Shown: positions 6,071-12,670 of the stretch, in pieces | Numbering within the stretch: the stretch's first letter is position 1 | Layout of the letters: each line of letters starts with the position of its first letter | Source: Rhodospirillaceae bacterium | GTDB taxonomy: Bacteria; Pseudomonadota; Alphaproteobacteria; MPNO01; UBA2964 | NCBI GenBank assembly: GCA_002724505.1 | Contig: PBOV01000065.1 | Span: 1 to 12,670, forward strand | DNA length: 12,670 nt | Direction of reading: 5' to 3' | Translations under genes and position numbers: made by a program | Notes under the pieces: model-generated | Told to the model about the DNA's origin: nothing | The model's input: the letters and a program-made list of their open reading frames with translations, nothing else | Databases searched by the model: none

Positions 6071-7657
6071 CTAATGCCGGAAATGACGAATTCCCGTCAA
6101 CACCATAGCAAGATCATTTTTGTCTGCCACAGAAATAACCTCTTCATCCCTTATAGACCCGCCGGGTTGAATAACAGCTGTTACGCCGGCGGCAGCGGCA
6201 GCAAGCAGTCCATCCGCAAAAGGGAAAAAGGCATCTGATGCTACGACAGAGTCTTTTGTTAGTGGTTCGCTCTCACCAGCCGCCTCGGCGGCGTCTATGG
6301 CTTTCTGCGCCGCTATACGGCAAGAATCTATCCGACTCATTTGACCGGCCCCAATCCCAACTGTCGCACCCGCCTTAGCATAGACTATGGCATTGGACTT
6401 AACGTGTTTGCAGACTGTAAAAGCGAAAATTAGATCTAATAATTCTTGGTCAGAGGGAGATCGCTTTGTCACTGTTTTTAAATCGGCGTTTTTCGCTTGT
6501 GCGGCGTCACGATCCTGCAAAAGGTATCCGCCAGCTAACATTTTAAGCGTTTGGCCACTCGTACTGGGTTCAGGCATTTCGCCAGTGATCAAAACTCGAA
6601 GATTTTTCTTTGATATGAGGACGTCTTTTGCATTTTCGGTAATTTGTGGGGCGATGATGACCTCTAAAAAAAGGTCTGCCATCTGCGATGCCGTAGCTGC
6701 GTCAAGCTCGCGATTTAGAGCTATAATTCCACCAAAAGCGCTGACCGGGTCACACTTTAAAGCTCGCTCATAGGCCTCAAATATCGAACTACCAATTGCA
6801 ACACCACAAGGATTTGCGTGCTTGATTATTGCTACAGCTGGATCATCAAACTCAGCTACGAGTTCAAATGCCGCATCCGTATCATTAAGGTTGTTGTAGC
6901 TTAGTTCTTTGCCTTGGAGTTGTGTAGCAGTGCCCACCCCATAACGATCGTTTGAAGTACGATAAAATGCGGCTTCCTGGTGTGGGTTCTCGCCATAACG
7001 CATGACTTGTGCTCTTGTGCCTGCTAACGTATGCACTTGGGGAAATTTATCACCGGCCTGTTCAGCAAACCAACGACTGATAGCGGCATCGTACGCCGCG
7101 GTCTTAGCATAAGCGGCTGCTGCTAGTCGGCGTCTAAATTCCGGGGTTGTCGTACCGTTGTTTTCTGACATTGAATTAATAACATCATCATAATCTTTTG
7201 GGTTGGTAACAACCGTAATGCTTTCGTGATTTTTGGCCCCTGCGCGGATTAGTGAGGGACCTCCAATATCAATATTTTCGATACAGGTTTCAAAATTAGC
7301 GCCACCGGAAACGGTTTCCTCAAAGGGATATAAATTAACAACTATCATGTCTATAGGGTCAATTGCGTGTTTATCCATAGCGGTTAAATGTGACGTTTCA
7401 CTCCGCCGAGCCAGAATACCCCCATGAATCTTTGGGTGGAGGGTCTTAACCCTGCCGTCCATGATTTCTGGAAACCCAGTGTGCTCGCTAACTTCTTTAA
7501 CAGGAATGTTGGCCTCTTTAAGATATTTAGCAGACCCGCCAGTTGATAGGATTTCGACGCCGTTTTGTATTAAGAAGTTTCCCAATTTGATTAGATTTGT
7601 TTTGTCTGAGACGGAAACAAGCGCCCGAATAATTTTATTTGATTTTAGATTTTTCAT
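6071..7657 (-). CDS. purH: Bifunctional AICAR formyltransferase / IMP cyclohydrolase
   Basis: PurH catalyses the last two steps of de novo purine synthesis: formyl transfer from 10-formyl-THF to AICAR, then ring closure of FAICAR to IMP, in the cytosol. The 528 residues match the usual length. The N-terminal MGS-like cyclohydrolase domain (about 1-200) shows [19 protein letters not shown] (38-46) and [15 protein letters not shown] (66-80). The C-terminal transformylase domain shows RYGENPHQ (220-227) and the catalytic K279-H280 in KHANPCG. The protein ends with the typical LTGIRHFRH. All key residues I looked for are present. It starts 8 nt after the stop of the nucleotide-sugar epimerase gene, so it is probably read from that transcript; only a weak AAGAAA precedes the ATG. 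I see no purine riboswitch or separate promoter. The tandem cupins follow downstream. Confidence 0.98.
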   Translation of the reverse strand: MKNLKSNKIIRALVSVSDKTNLIKLGNFLIQNGVEILSTGGSAKYLKEANIPVKEVSEHTGFPEIMDGRVKTLHPKIHGGILARRSETSHLTAMDKHAIDPIDMIVVNLYPFEETVSGGANFETCIENIDIGGPSLIRAGAKNHESITVVTNPKDYDDVINSMSENNGTTTPEFRRRLAAAAYAKTAAYDAAISRWFAEQAGDKFPQVHTLAGTRAQVMRYGENPHQEAAFYRTSNDRYGVGTATQLQGKELSYNNLNDTDAAFELVAEFDDPAVAIIKHANPCGVAIGSSIFEAYERALKCDPVSAFGGIIALNRELDAATASQMADLFLEVIIAPQITENAKDVLISKKNLRVLITGEMPEPSTSGQTLKMLAGGYLLQDRDAAQAKNADLKTVTKRSPSDQELLDLIFAFTVCKHVKSNAIVYAKAGATVGIGAGQMSRIDSCRIAAQKAIDAAEAAGESEPLTKDSVVASDAFFPFADGLLAAAAAGVTAVIQPGGSIRDEEVISVADKNDLAMVLTGIRHFRH

Positions 7658-7665
7658 TTTCTTTT

Positions 7666-9579
7666 TTAATTACTTTTTAGTGAAGCAGCTATTACGCGAT
7701 CACCGCCCTCTGACTGAAATTCCGGCACATATTTGTTCATAAGTACAAATATCTCTCTGGTGTCACCGGAGGAAGCCGCAGCGACAACCTCTTCGATTTG
7801 TTTCGATAATATCTGAAGATCAACAGTTCTTGGTGCGGCAAGCAATACTCCGGGGTAATCCGTCTCTTGTGGGGGTTCAGAATCATGAAGAATTTCTTCA
7901 AATAGTTTTTCACCAGGCCGTAGCCCAGTAAATTCAATTTTTATATCTTTGTCAGGGTTCCGACCAGAAAGTAAAATCATTTGCCGAGCTAAATCAGAAA
8001 TTTTAATTGGTTTGCCCATATCTAAAACGTAAATATGACCTGGTGGGCTATCTGGTTTTATCCCAAGGACAGTCGATTCGAGTACCAGCTCAACCGCTTC
8101 GCGCACCGTCATAAAAAAACGTTTCATTCCCCGGTGTGTGACGGTTAGTGGCCCGCCATTTGCGATTTGGTGCTGGAAAAGCGGTACCACCGAACCAGTT
8201 GATCCTAAGACGTTTCCGAAGCGTACAGTTACAAAACGTGTCTTCACGTTTTTTTCTAAATCCAGAGCCTGACAGTATGTTTCGGCAATTCGTTTGCTTG
8301 CACCCATTATGTTCGCAGGATTTACAGCTTTGTCTGTAGATATGAGCACCATGGCTCTGACGCCAATGGCGTGACAACAGTCCGCGATTATTCTTGTACC
8401 ATTTATATTGGTAAGAACACCTTCGGATGGGTGGGCTTCAACAATTGGAACGTGTTTTAGAGCAGCCGCGTGGAAAACTAAGTCTGGTTTCTCATCTCTA
8501 AAAACTTGACTTATTCGATTTTTGTCGCGTACATCAGCTATAACGGCATTTAGCGATAGGTTAGGGTAACTTTCTTTGATCTTAAGATCAGCAGAATACA
8601 GCGCAAATTCTGAGGAATCTAAAAGGCTAAGGTGAGATGGGTCAAACGCAGCTATCTGGCTAGAAAGTTCGCTCCCGATAGTACCTCCTGCGCCAGTAAT
8701 CATGACCCGCCGGTCTTTGACGAGCGCCCCCATACTGATTTTATCGAGTGTGAGCTGGGCCCTTCCAAGAACATCTTCGATCGCAATTGGCCTTACTGGT
8801 ATTGTGTCGCTGACACCACCCCGAAAGTCGGTAAGTTTCGGCATTCTCGATAAAGAAACGCCCAGCGTCTCCGCGTCGTTAATTAGCTTTTGCATCGAAG
8901 ATTTCTCGATATTTTCTTTGGTAATAATGATTCGTTGTGGGGCTTTATTAGCGAGGGAGAGTTCGTTGTAAATTTGTGATAAATTTTCAATTGTGCCCAG
9001 AACCTGAACCCCATGGATGTTTCGACCAACCCGCCCTGACTTTTCACCTATAATCCCAACAATCTGATAAGCAATTGCTGGGTTCCTCCCTATTGCTCGC
9101 ACAAACATCTCCGCCCCATCGGCGGCACCAACAAGGAGAACCGGAACTTTGGCGTTGGTTGCCCCGCGGGGCGCCGGGTTATTTTTGTGTGAGTCCTTGA
9201 ATTGGCGGTAGAGAAATCTTGGCGCGCCTAGGAGCGTTACTAAAACAAACCAATTTATGATCGGTGTGGATCTAGGTGTCCATTCAAGCCGATTAAGCAT
9301 AAACATGAAGAGGACGAATATTAGAATTGACAAAGTCACGGCCTTTGCAATGACCATCACGTCATTCAGAGATACGTAGCGCCAAATGCCGCCGTATAGT
9401 CCCGTTATCAGGAAACAAGTACCTGCAACGGCTGTAAACACTACCGCCGTAAAAACAATTATGCCCGTATCGTAAGCGAACATATCTGTCCCCATCCGAA
9501 GGAACATAGAAATGGGTAACGATAAGAAGGTCATAATGAGATCATGACCAAACGCTATTTTTTGGCGAATTCTACTCAT
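7666..9579 (-). CDS. Membrane-anchored nucleotide-sugar 4,6-dehydratase/epimerase (FlaA1/CapD/WbpM type)
   Basis: A 637-residue inner-membrane protein of the large polysaccharide-biosynthesis SDR family. The N-terminus has about four membrane spans (roughly 12-30, 40-62, 76-96 and 106-122). A first Rossmann domain follows, with [13 protein letters not shown] (145-157). The catalytic SDR domain then carries the NAD-binding GAGGTIGSE (296-304), [11 protein letters not shown] (368-378), STDKAVNP (414-421) and GASKR (426-430), where family members have the catalytic residues. FLR-PGEK near 560 is shown as [15 protein letters not shown]. WbpM-like enzymes convert UDP-GlcNAc to 4-keto-6-deoxy sugars for O-antigen or capsule. 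Length fits the full-size family. It lies 204 nt after the heparinase-family gene and 8 nt before purH, so it probably drives purH transcription. No glycosyltransferases are in view, so the glycan it serves is unknown. The ATG at 9579 lacks a well-spaced Shine-Dalgarno. Confidence 0.93.
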   Translation of the reverse strand: MSRIRQKIAFGHDLIMTFLSLPISMFLRMGTDMFAYDTGIIVFTAVVFTAVAGTCFLITGLYGGIWRYVSLNDVMVIAKAVTLSILIFVLFMFMLNRLEWTPRSTPIINWFVLVTLLGAPRFLYRQFKDSHKNNPAPRGATNAKVPVLLVGAADGAEMFVRAIGRNPAIAYQIVGIIGEKSGRVGRNIHGVQVLGTIENLSQIYNELSLANKAPQRIIITKENIEKSSMQKLINDAETLGVSLSRMPKLTDFRGGVSDTIPVRPIAIEDVLGRAQLTLDKISMGALVKDRRVMITGAGGTIGSELSSQIAAFDPSHLSLLDSSEFALYSADLKIKESYPNLSLNAVIADVRDKNRISQVFRDEKPDLVFHAAALKHVPIVEAHPSEGVLTNINGTRIIADCCHAIGVRAMVLISTDKAVNPANIMGASKRIAETYCQALDLEKNVKTRFVTVRFGNVLGSTGSVVPLFQHQIANGGPLTVTHRGMKRFFMTVREAVELVLESTVLGIKPDSPPGHIYVLDMGKPIKISDLARQMILLSGRNPDKDIKIEFTGLRPGEKLFEEILHDSEPPQETDYPGVLLAAPRTVDLQILSKQIEEVVAAASSGDTREIFVLMNKYVPEFQSEGGDRVIAASLKSN

Positions 9580-9783
9580 GAGGTATCGGTAACGCCTCGC
9601 GAGACCTAAAACGGAATTAGATTTACTTTAACTCAGTGTTTTAGCCAACAACAAAGTGATCTAGACAATAAAGAATTTAACTTTGATTACCTAAATAATA
9701 TAATTGACCTCTGTAAAAATGTTGGTGTTTAAGGGTTTAAACGTGGGTTTCGATGCGCGTTTCTGCAGCATGATCCTTCACCT
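9580..9783. other. Intergenic region before the nucleotide-sugar epimerase
   Basis: This is a 204-nt A/T-rich gap between same-strand genes. It is long enough to hold a promoter for the epimerase-purH unit; TTGTCT followed after 17 nt by GCTAAA on the minus strand is the best match I found and it is weak. No intrinsic terminator for the heparinase-family gene is evident, and no small coding frame with a ribosome site stands out. Confidence 0.3.
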
Positions 9784-11454
9784 TTATATTTCATCTGCAA
9801 GGCGAGAAACGGCCCACTTTATTTGTCCCAAACCATTTTGCGTGGCTGAAGAAATAACGATTTGTTCCGCACGTTTAACTTGGCCCGGAAGCCCAAGGTA
9901 GACGCTTTCTTGCAGTGAAATAACTCCGCCAGACGCCCTAAATCGCCATCCGGAACCGCTTGGTGTTCTCAATAACACGGAACTCGCTTGCCTAACTAAC
10001 GACGATTGGACCGACGGATGCAAATGAAACCGCGCAACAAATTTTTGGCTATTATCGCCTGTAATTGTGTCTTCACCACGAATATCTCCACCATTGGCAG
10101 AAAGGTAAATGCGGCGGTCGTGTGTAATTTTTTTTTGCCCCCCATAACCAACTAATGCTGCGTTTACCCATATATTTCCGTCAGCTTCACGCCTTTCTGA
10201 GGCGACTGATTCGGGCCGTATTCCAACACCCCCTCCCGGTAATAACTCAGCAGAATTTAAATTTTCCAACGTTACGGTGGAATGAGCGGCTGTGGTCCTT
10301 TGAACATCCCCCCATGAATCCACCGCCCCTTTATAAGCCCCGCAATTGGTAATGACTCTTTCTTTCCCGACACTCATTTCAAAACTTAAGGCACCTGAAT
10401 GCGCTTGTTCGTCAAAACCGACGGCTGCCGGTTTTCCTACATCCATAATTAAAAGTGTTCTGTTGGCCCCCATCCTTTCAAAACCACTATGCGGGGTGGA
10501 CGTAAATGGTTTCCCTGACGCTTCGGACCTAGTAAGGATCACATCAATTAGCCACCCTTCCCCCTCATTCCCCCCGTTGAAGAGCGCAAGGCCACCATCT
10601 CCATGCCGGAAAAATCTAACCATTGGTGCAATTTTATCGATTGCATTTTGCAAATACCCTGATATTTCTTCGTTGGAATGTTTTAAGGCGGTCCGAATAT
10701 CTATTAGATGTCGCAGAAGCTCTACCTCTATGATTGGGTTTCGAGTTATATGTCCGCCATCGCCTAGAATTTGAGTAACTATTTCGCGATCTAGGTGTTT
10801 ACATACCCGTATCAGGTATCGACAATCCCTATTAGTCAGGGCCGTCAGGATTAGTCCTTTTAAAGCGATAATTCTGTTAAACCCTGGCGGCAATAAAAGC
10901 CTTAGATGTTTCAAGAAGCGGTTATGCTGGTAAATGCTGGTGTCTAATTTTCTTAGAAATGATGGGGTAGCGCCAACTGCTAAAAATTCGCGTTGGTCTA
11001 TCCAGTTAGATAGGCGGTTTCCCGCTACTGATGGGCGCCAGGCATCTTTCCTCCAACGGATCCCATTGTTATCGATCCATAGGGAGATTAAATGACGGGC
11101 CTTATCGCGGGCGGCATCAGTGCCTACCGCATGTAAATCTTGCAACCAGTTAAATTCAGATACGCTGGAAAGCCATTCGTCACTTACGTTTTTTGCCATC
11201 CAAGGCATATCGGTGTCGCGGATCAGCGTTCCTAAAAATTCGAAGTCTCCTTCCACAATTACCAAGCCTTGTTTTACATTTCCCGGCCAAAGGTCAGTTA
11301 TTTGGAATTTTGGCGTTTTGCTCAACGCTTTTGCTCCAACGTGACGAAAAATTCTACTTCTAAAGGCAGCAGAAAATACAGCGAACAAAATTAGACGCTT
11401 ATTTACGCGCTTCAATCGGTATTTAATGAGCCTTAAAGGGTGCTTGACTGCCAT
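9784..11454 (-). CDS. Heparinase II/III family protein
   Basis: A 556-residue protein with the two-part layout of the family. An alpha-helical N-terminal toroid (about 80-280) contains WRKDAWRPSVAGNRLSNWI and GDGGHITRNPIIEVELL. A C-terminal beta-sheet lyase-like region (about 320-556) contains H352 in EQAHSGALSFEMS, ITNCGAYKG (368-376), a TTAAHSTVTL segment and FHLHP (476-480). Many alphaproteobacterial genomes carry this gene next to rpe/rsmB and purH. Its substrate is unproven; true heparin is unlikely in this setting, and turnover or tailoring of an envelope polysaccharide is more plausible. A hydrophobic stretch near residues 20-32 follows a basic N-terminus and could be a membrane anchor or uncleaved signal. 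It starts 69 nt after rpe on the same strand, so the two may be co-transcribed. Only a weak GAG precedes the ATG. Confidence 0.9.
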   Translation of the reverse strand: MAVKHPLRLIKYRLKRVNKRLILFAVFSAAFRSRIFRHVGAKALSKTPKFQITDLWPGNVKQGLVIVEGDFEFLGTLIRDTDMPWMAKNVSDEWLSSVSEFNWLQDLHAVGTDAARDKARHLISLWIDNNGIRWRKDAWRPSVAGNRLSNWIDQREFLAVGATPSFLRKLDTSIYQHNRFLKHLRLLLPPGFNRIIALKGLILTALTNRDCRYLIRVCKHLDREIVTQILGDGGHITRNPIIEVELLRHLIDIRTALKHSNEEISGYLQNAIDKIAPMVRFFRHGDGGLALFNGGNEGEGWLIDVILTRSEASGKPFTSTPHSGFERMGANRTLLIMDVGKPAAVGFDEQAHSGALSFEMSVGKERVITNCGAYKGAVDSWGDVQRTTAAHSTVTLENLNSAELLPGGGVGIRPESVASERREADGNIWVNAALVGYGGQKKITHDRRIYLSANGGDIRGEDTITGDNSQKFVARFHLHPSVQSSLVRQASSVLLRTPSGSGWRFRASGGVISLQESVYLGLPGQVKRAEQIVISSATQNGLGQIKWAVSRLADEI

Positions 11455-11523
11455 CTATCTCGGCTCTTGCGGTTTTCCATCAAGTAAAAAGCTTAGCGCA
11501 TCAGTCAGTGCTGAAATGCATTT

Positions 11524-12186
11524 TTATAGGCCGCGCAATTGAGCAATTTTGTCAGCATATTTGCTTGCGCTACCCTCAAAAACAGCGGTCCCAGCAACAA
11601 GAACGTCTGCCCCTGCTGAAATGGCCCGGCGTGCCGTTTTTTCATTAACGCCTCCATCGACCTCTAAATCAATATCACGTCCCGTTTCGTCGATCATCTT
11701 CCTTATCGTTTTAACTTTCTCAAGCTGTTCCTCAATAAAACCTTGGCCGCCAAACCCCGGGTTTACTGTCATAACCAAAATTAGATCAACAGCATCGAGA
11801 ATGTGACGAAGAGAAGAGGCGGGGGTTGATGGGTTAAGTGATATGCCGGCTTTTAAGCCCAAGTTTTTAATATGTTGGAGTGTTCGGTGGGTGTGGGGAC
11901 CCGCTTCGATATGCACCGTAATGATATCAGCACCGGCGGAGGCGAATTCTTCAATGTAGGGGTCTACCGGAGCAATCATCAAGTGGACGTCGAAGGGTAA
12001 AGTCGTTTTTTTGCGAATCGCCTTAACGACGGCAGGGCCGATAGAAATATTTGGTACAAAGTGGCCGTCCATCACATCAACATGGATCCAATCCGCACCC
12101 GCTTCTGAAATTGCCGAGATTTCGGCTCCCAATGAAGCAAAGTCAGCGGCAAGTATGGAGGGTGCGATTCTTACAGGCTTTTTCAC
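11524..12186 (-). CDS. rpe: Ribulose-phosphate 3-epimerase
   Basis: Rpe interconverts D-ribulose 5-phosphate and D-xylulose 5-phosphate in the pentose phosphate (and Calvin) pathway. The 220-residue TIM barrel has the full family pattern: [14 protein letters not shown] (7-20), metal and catalytic residues H35 and D37 in [14 protein letters not shown]68 in FDVHLM, the phosphate-binding [12 protein letters not shown] (139-150) and the second catalytic aspartate D177 in LEVDGGVN. No expected residue is missing. The start codon is GTG at 12186-12184, in frame with the family's usual N-terminus; a weak TAGG lies five bases before it. It is followed by the heparinase-family gene 69 nt downstream and preceded by rsmB across 282 nt, so it probably has its own promoter. 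Confidence 0.97.
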   Translation of the reverse strand: MKKPVRIAPSILAADFASLGAEISAISEAGADWIHVDVMDGHFVPNISIGPAVVKAIRKKTTLPFDVHLMIAPVDPYIEEFASAGADIITVHIEAGPHTHRTLQHIKNLGLKAGISLNPSTPASSLRHILDAVDLILVMTVNPGFGGQGFIEEQLEKVKTIRKMIDETGRDIDLEVDGGVNEKTARRAISAGADVLVAGTAVFEGSASKYADKIAQLRGL

Positions 12187-12468
12187 TTTGGCCTACATAT
12201 TTGTTTTATTAGAGATTTGTAAACTTAATATTCCAACTAAACACCAACTTTACAAACTTTTTCTAGCTACGAATTTTTAAGTCGTAACCTATAACTAATT
12301 TCCTAGACTAAAGTTTCTATTCCTGTCTGAAAAATATTCAAACACGTTTCAAGTTGCTCAAAGAAATAACCGAATCCACTTTGAAATTTTAAAAACACTA
12401 TTTGACCTTTCTAAGGCAAAAATCACGCCACTTCAATTAACTTACGGATTTTAGGCCAACTATCTATG
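12187..12468. other. A/T-rich intergenic region between rsmB and rpe, with an inverted repeat
   Basis: 282 nt without a convincing gene. It contains an inverted repeat TTTGTAAA (12216-12223) and TTTACAAA (12249-12256) with a 25-nt spacer, about 30 nt before the rpe GTG. On the plus strand the right arm is followed by CTTTTTC, but no plus-strand gene ends here, and on the minus strand there is no T-run after it, so it does not look like the rsmB terminator. It could be a regulatory dyad for rpe or chance in A/T-rich DNA. Minus-strand -35-like boxes such as TTGAGC are present but their -10 partners are poor. Confidence 0.35.
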
Positions 12469-12670
12469 TTAACTTGGTCGATGTAGTCGCGCTATGAAGA
12501 ACCCATCCATGCCGCCATGTTCGTTTAAATGGCAGGGTAAAGTTTGAATATCGCCGCTTTCGGTTTGGAGGTTGATGGGCAAACCAAATTCAACGGGATC
12601 TATGGGTAAACGCTTTATTTGGTCATTTTTAGAAAGTACTTCCTGAATTAAACCGCCGCCTTCTTCGTGT
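12469..12670 (-). CDS. rsmB: 16S rRNA m5C967 methyltransferase RsmB/NOP family, C-terminal 66 residues (truncated by window edge)
   Basis: This frame enters from the right edge with codon phase set at 12669 and ends at TAA 12471-12469. The visible tail reads LPIDPVEFGLP, then IQTLPCHLNEHGGMDGFFIARL and a short basic end. The last part is the C-terminal strand of SAM-dependent RsmB/NOP2/Sun methyltransferases, where alphaproteobacterial members have LP-x-H and GGMDGFF(I/Y)ARL. The catalytic cysteines and SAM motifs lie outside the window, so activity cannot be judged. The rsmB-rpe-heparinase-purH order in alphaproteobacteria supports the call. Assignment to RsmB rather than another member of the family rests on this context and the short tail. 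Confidence 0.85.
   Translation of the reverse strand, partial: HEEGGGLIQEVLSKNDQIKRLPIDPVEFGLPINLQTESGDIQTLPCHLNEHGGMDGFFIARLHRPS

Noticed and set aside
10346..10774. A 142-codon plus-strand frame opposite the heparinase-family gene, and a 128-codon one opposite purH (6387-6773)
   Set aside because: Both are antisense shadows of genes with unmistakable protein motifs and have no ribosome site or recognisable domain.
12216..12256. TTTGTAAA/TTTACAAA repeat as the rsmB terminator
   Set aside because: A minus-strand terminator would need a T-run on the left side; that side is A-rich on the minus strand, and the 25-nt loop with an all A/T-rich stem would be weak.

Overview
The window reads as chromosomal DNA of an alphaproteobacterium. 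The base composition looks slightly AT-leaning (judged by eye, not counted). The evidence for Alphaproteobacteria is gene content and order: a WCGPC-type thioredoxin/TPR protein followed by a LON-domain protein, and the run rsmB, rpe, heparinase II/III family, purH, both of which I associate with that class. A planktonic Rhodospirillales- or SAR116-like bacterium is plausible, but the sequence alone does not settle the lineage.

Layout from left to right. Positions 1-2142 (minus strand) hold a ProX/YbaK-type trans-editing protein, then a thioredoxin-TPR chaperedoxin (CnoX/YbbN), which overlaps by four bases the start of a LON substrate-binding-domain protein that runs off the left edge. The short region 2143-2446 holds a tRNA-Gly(GCC) on the plus strand with a plausible promoter, and two hairpins next to it, one ending in a T-run on the minus strand. 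Positions 2447-6029 look like an accessory block: a polytopic membrane protein I cannot name, a divergent polysaccharide-deacetylase/PuuE-like hydrolase (the only plus-strand protein gene), and two tandem cupin paralogues. One of the cupins is interrupted by an in-frame TAA.

Positions 6071-12670 (minus strand) hold a housekeeping and envelope block. In transcription order it is the C-terminal end of rsmB, rpe (GTG start), a heparinase II/III-family protein, a membrane-anchored FlaA1/CapD-type nucleotide-sugar dehydratase/epimerase, and purH. The epimerase gene sits only 8 nt from purH. The first cupin follows purH after 41 nt.

Functionally, the left block concerns protein quality control and translation fidelity. 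The right block combines central metabolism (purine synthesis, pentose phosphate epimerisation), rRNA modification and surface-glycan enzymes. The middle block could be a small uptake-and-catabolism module (transporter-like protein, C-N hydrolase-like protein, three-histidine cupins), but that link is inference from proximity only. I found no insertion sequence, CRISPR array, prophage or toxin-antitoxin pair. The observations most worth checking are the split tandem cupin, the unnamed membrane protein with its divergent hydrolase, and the hairpin/T-run just before the ProX start.
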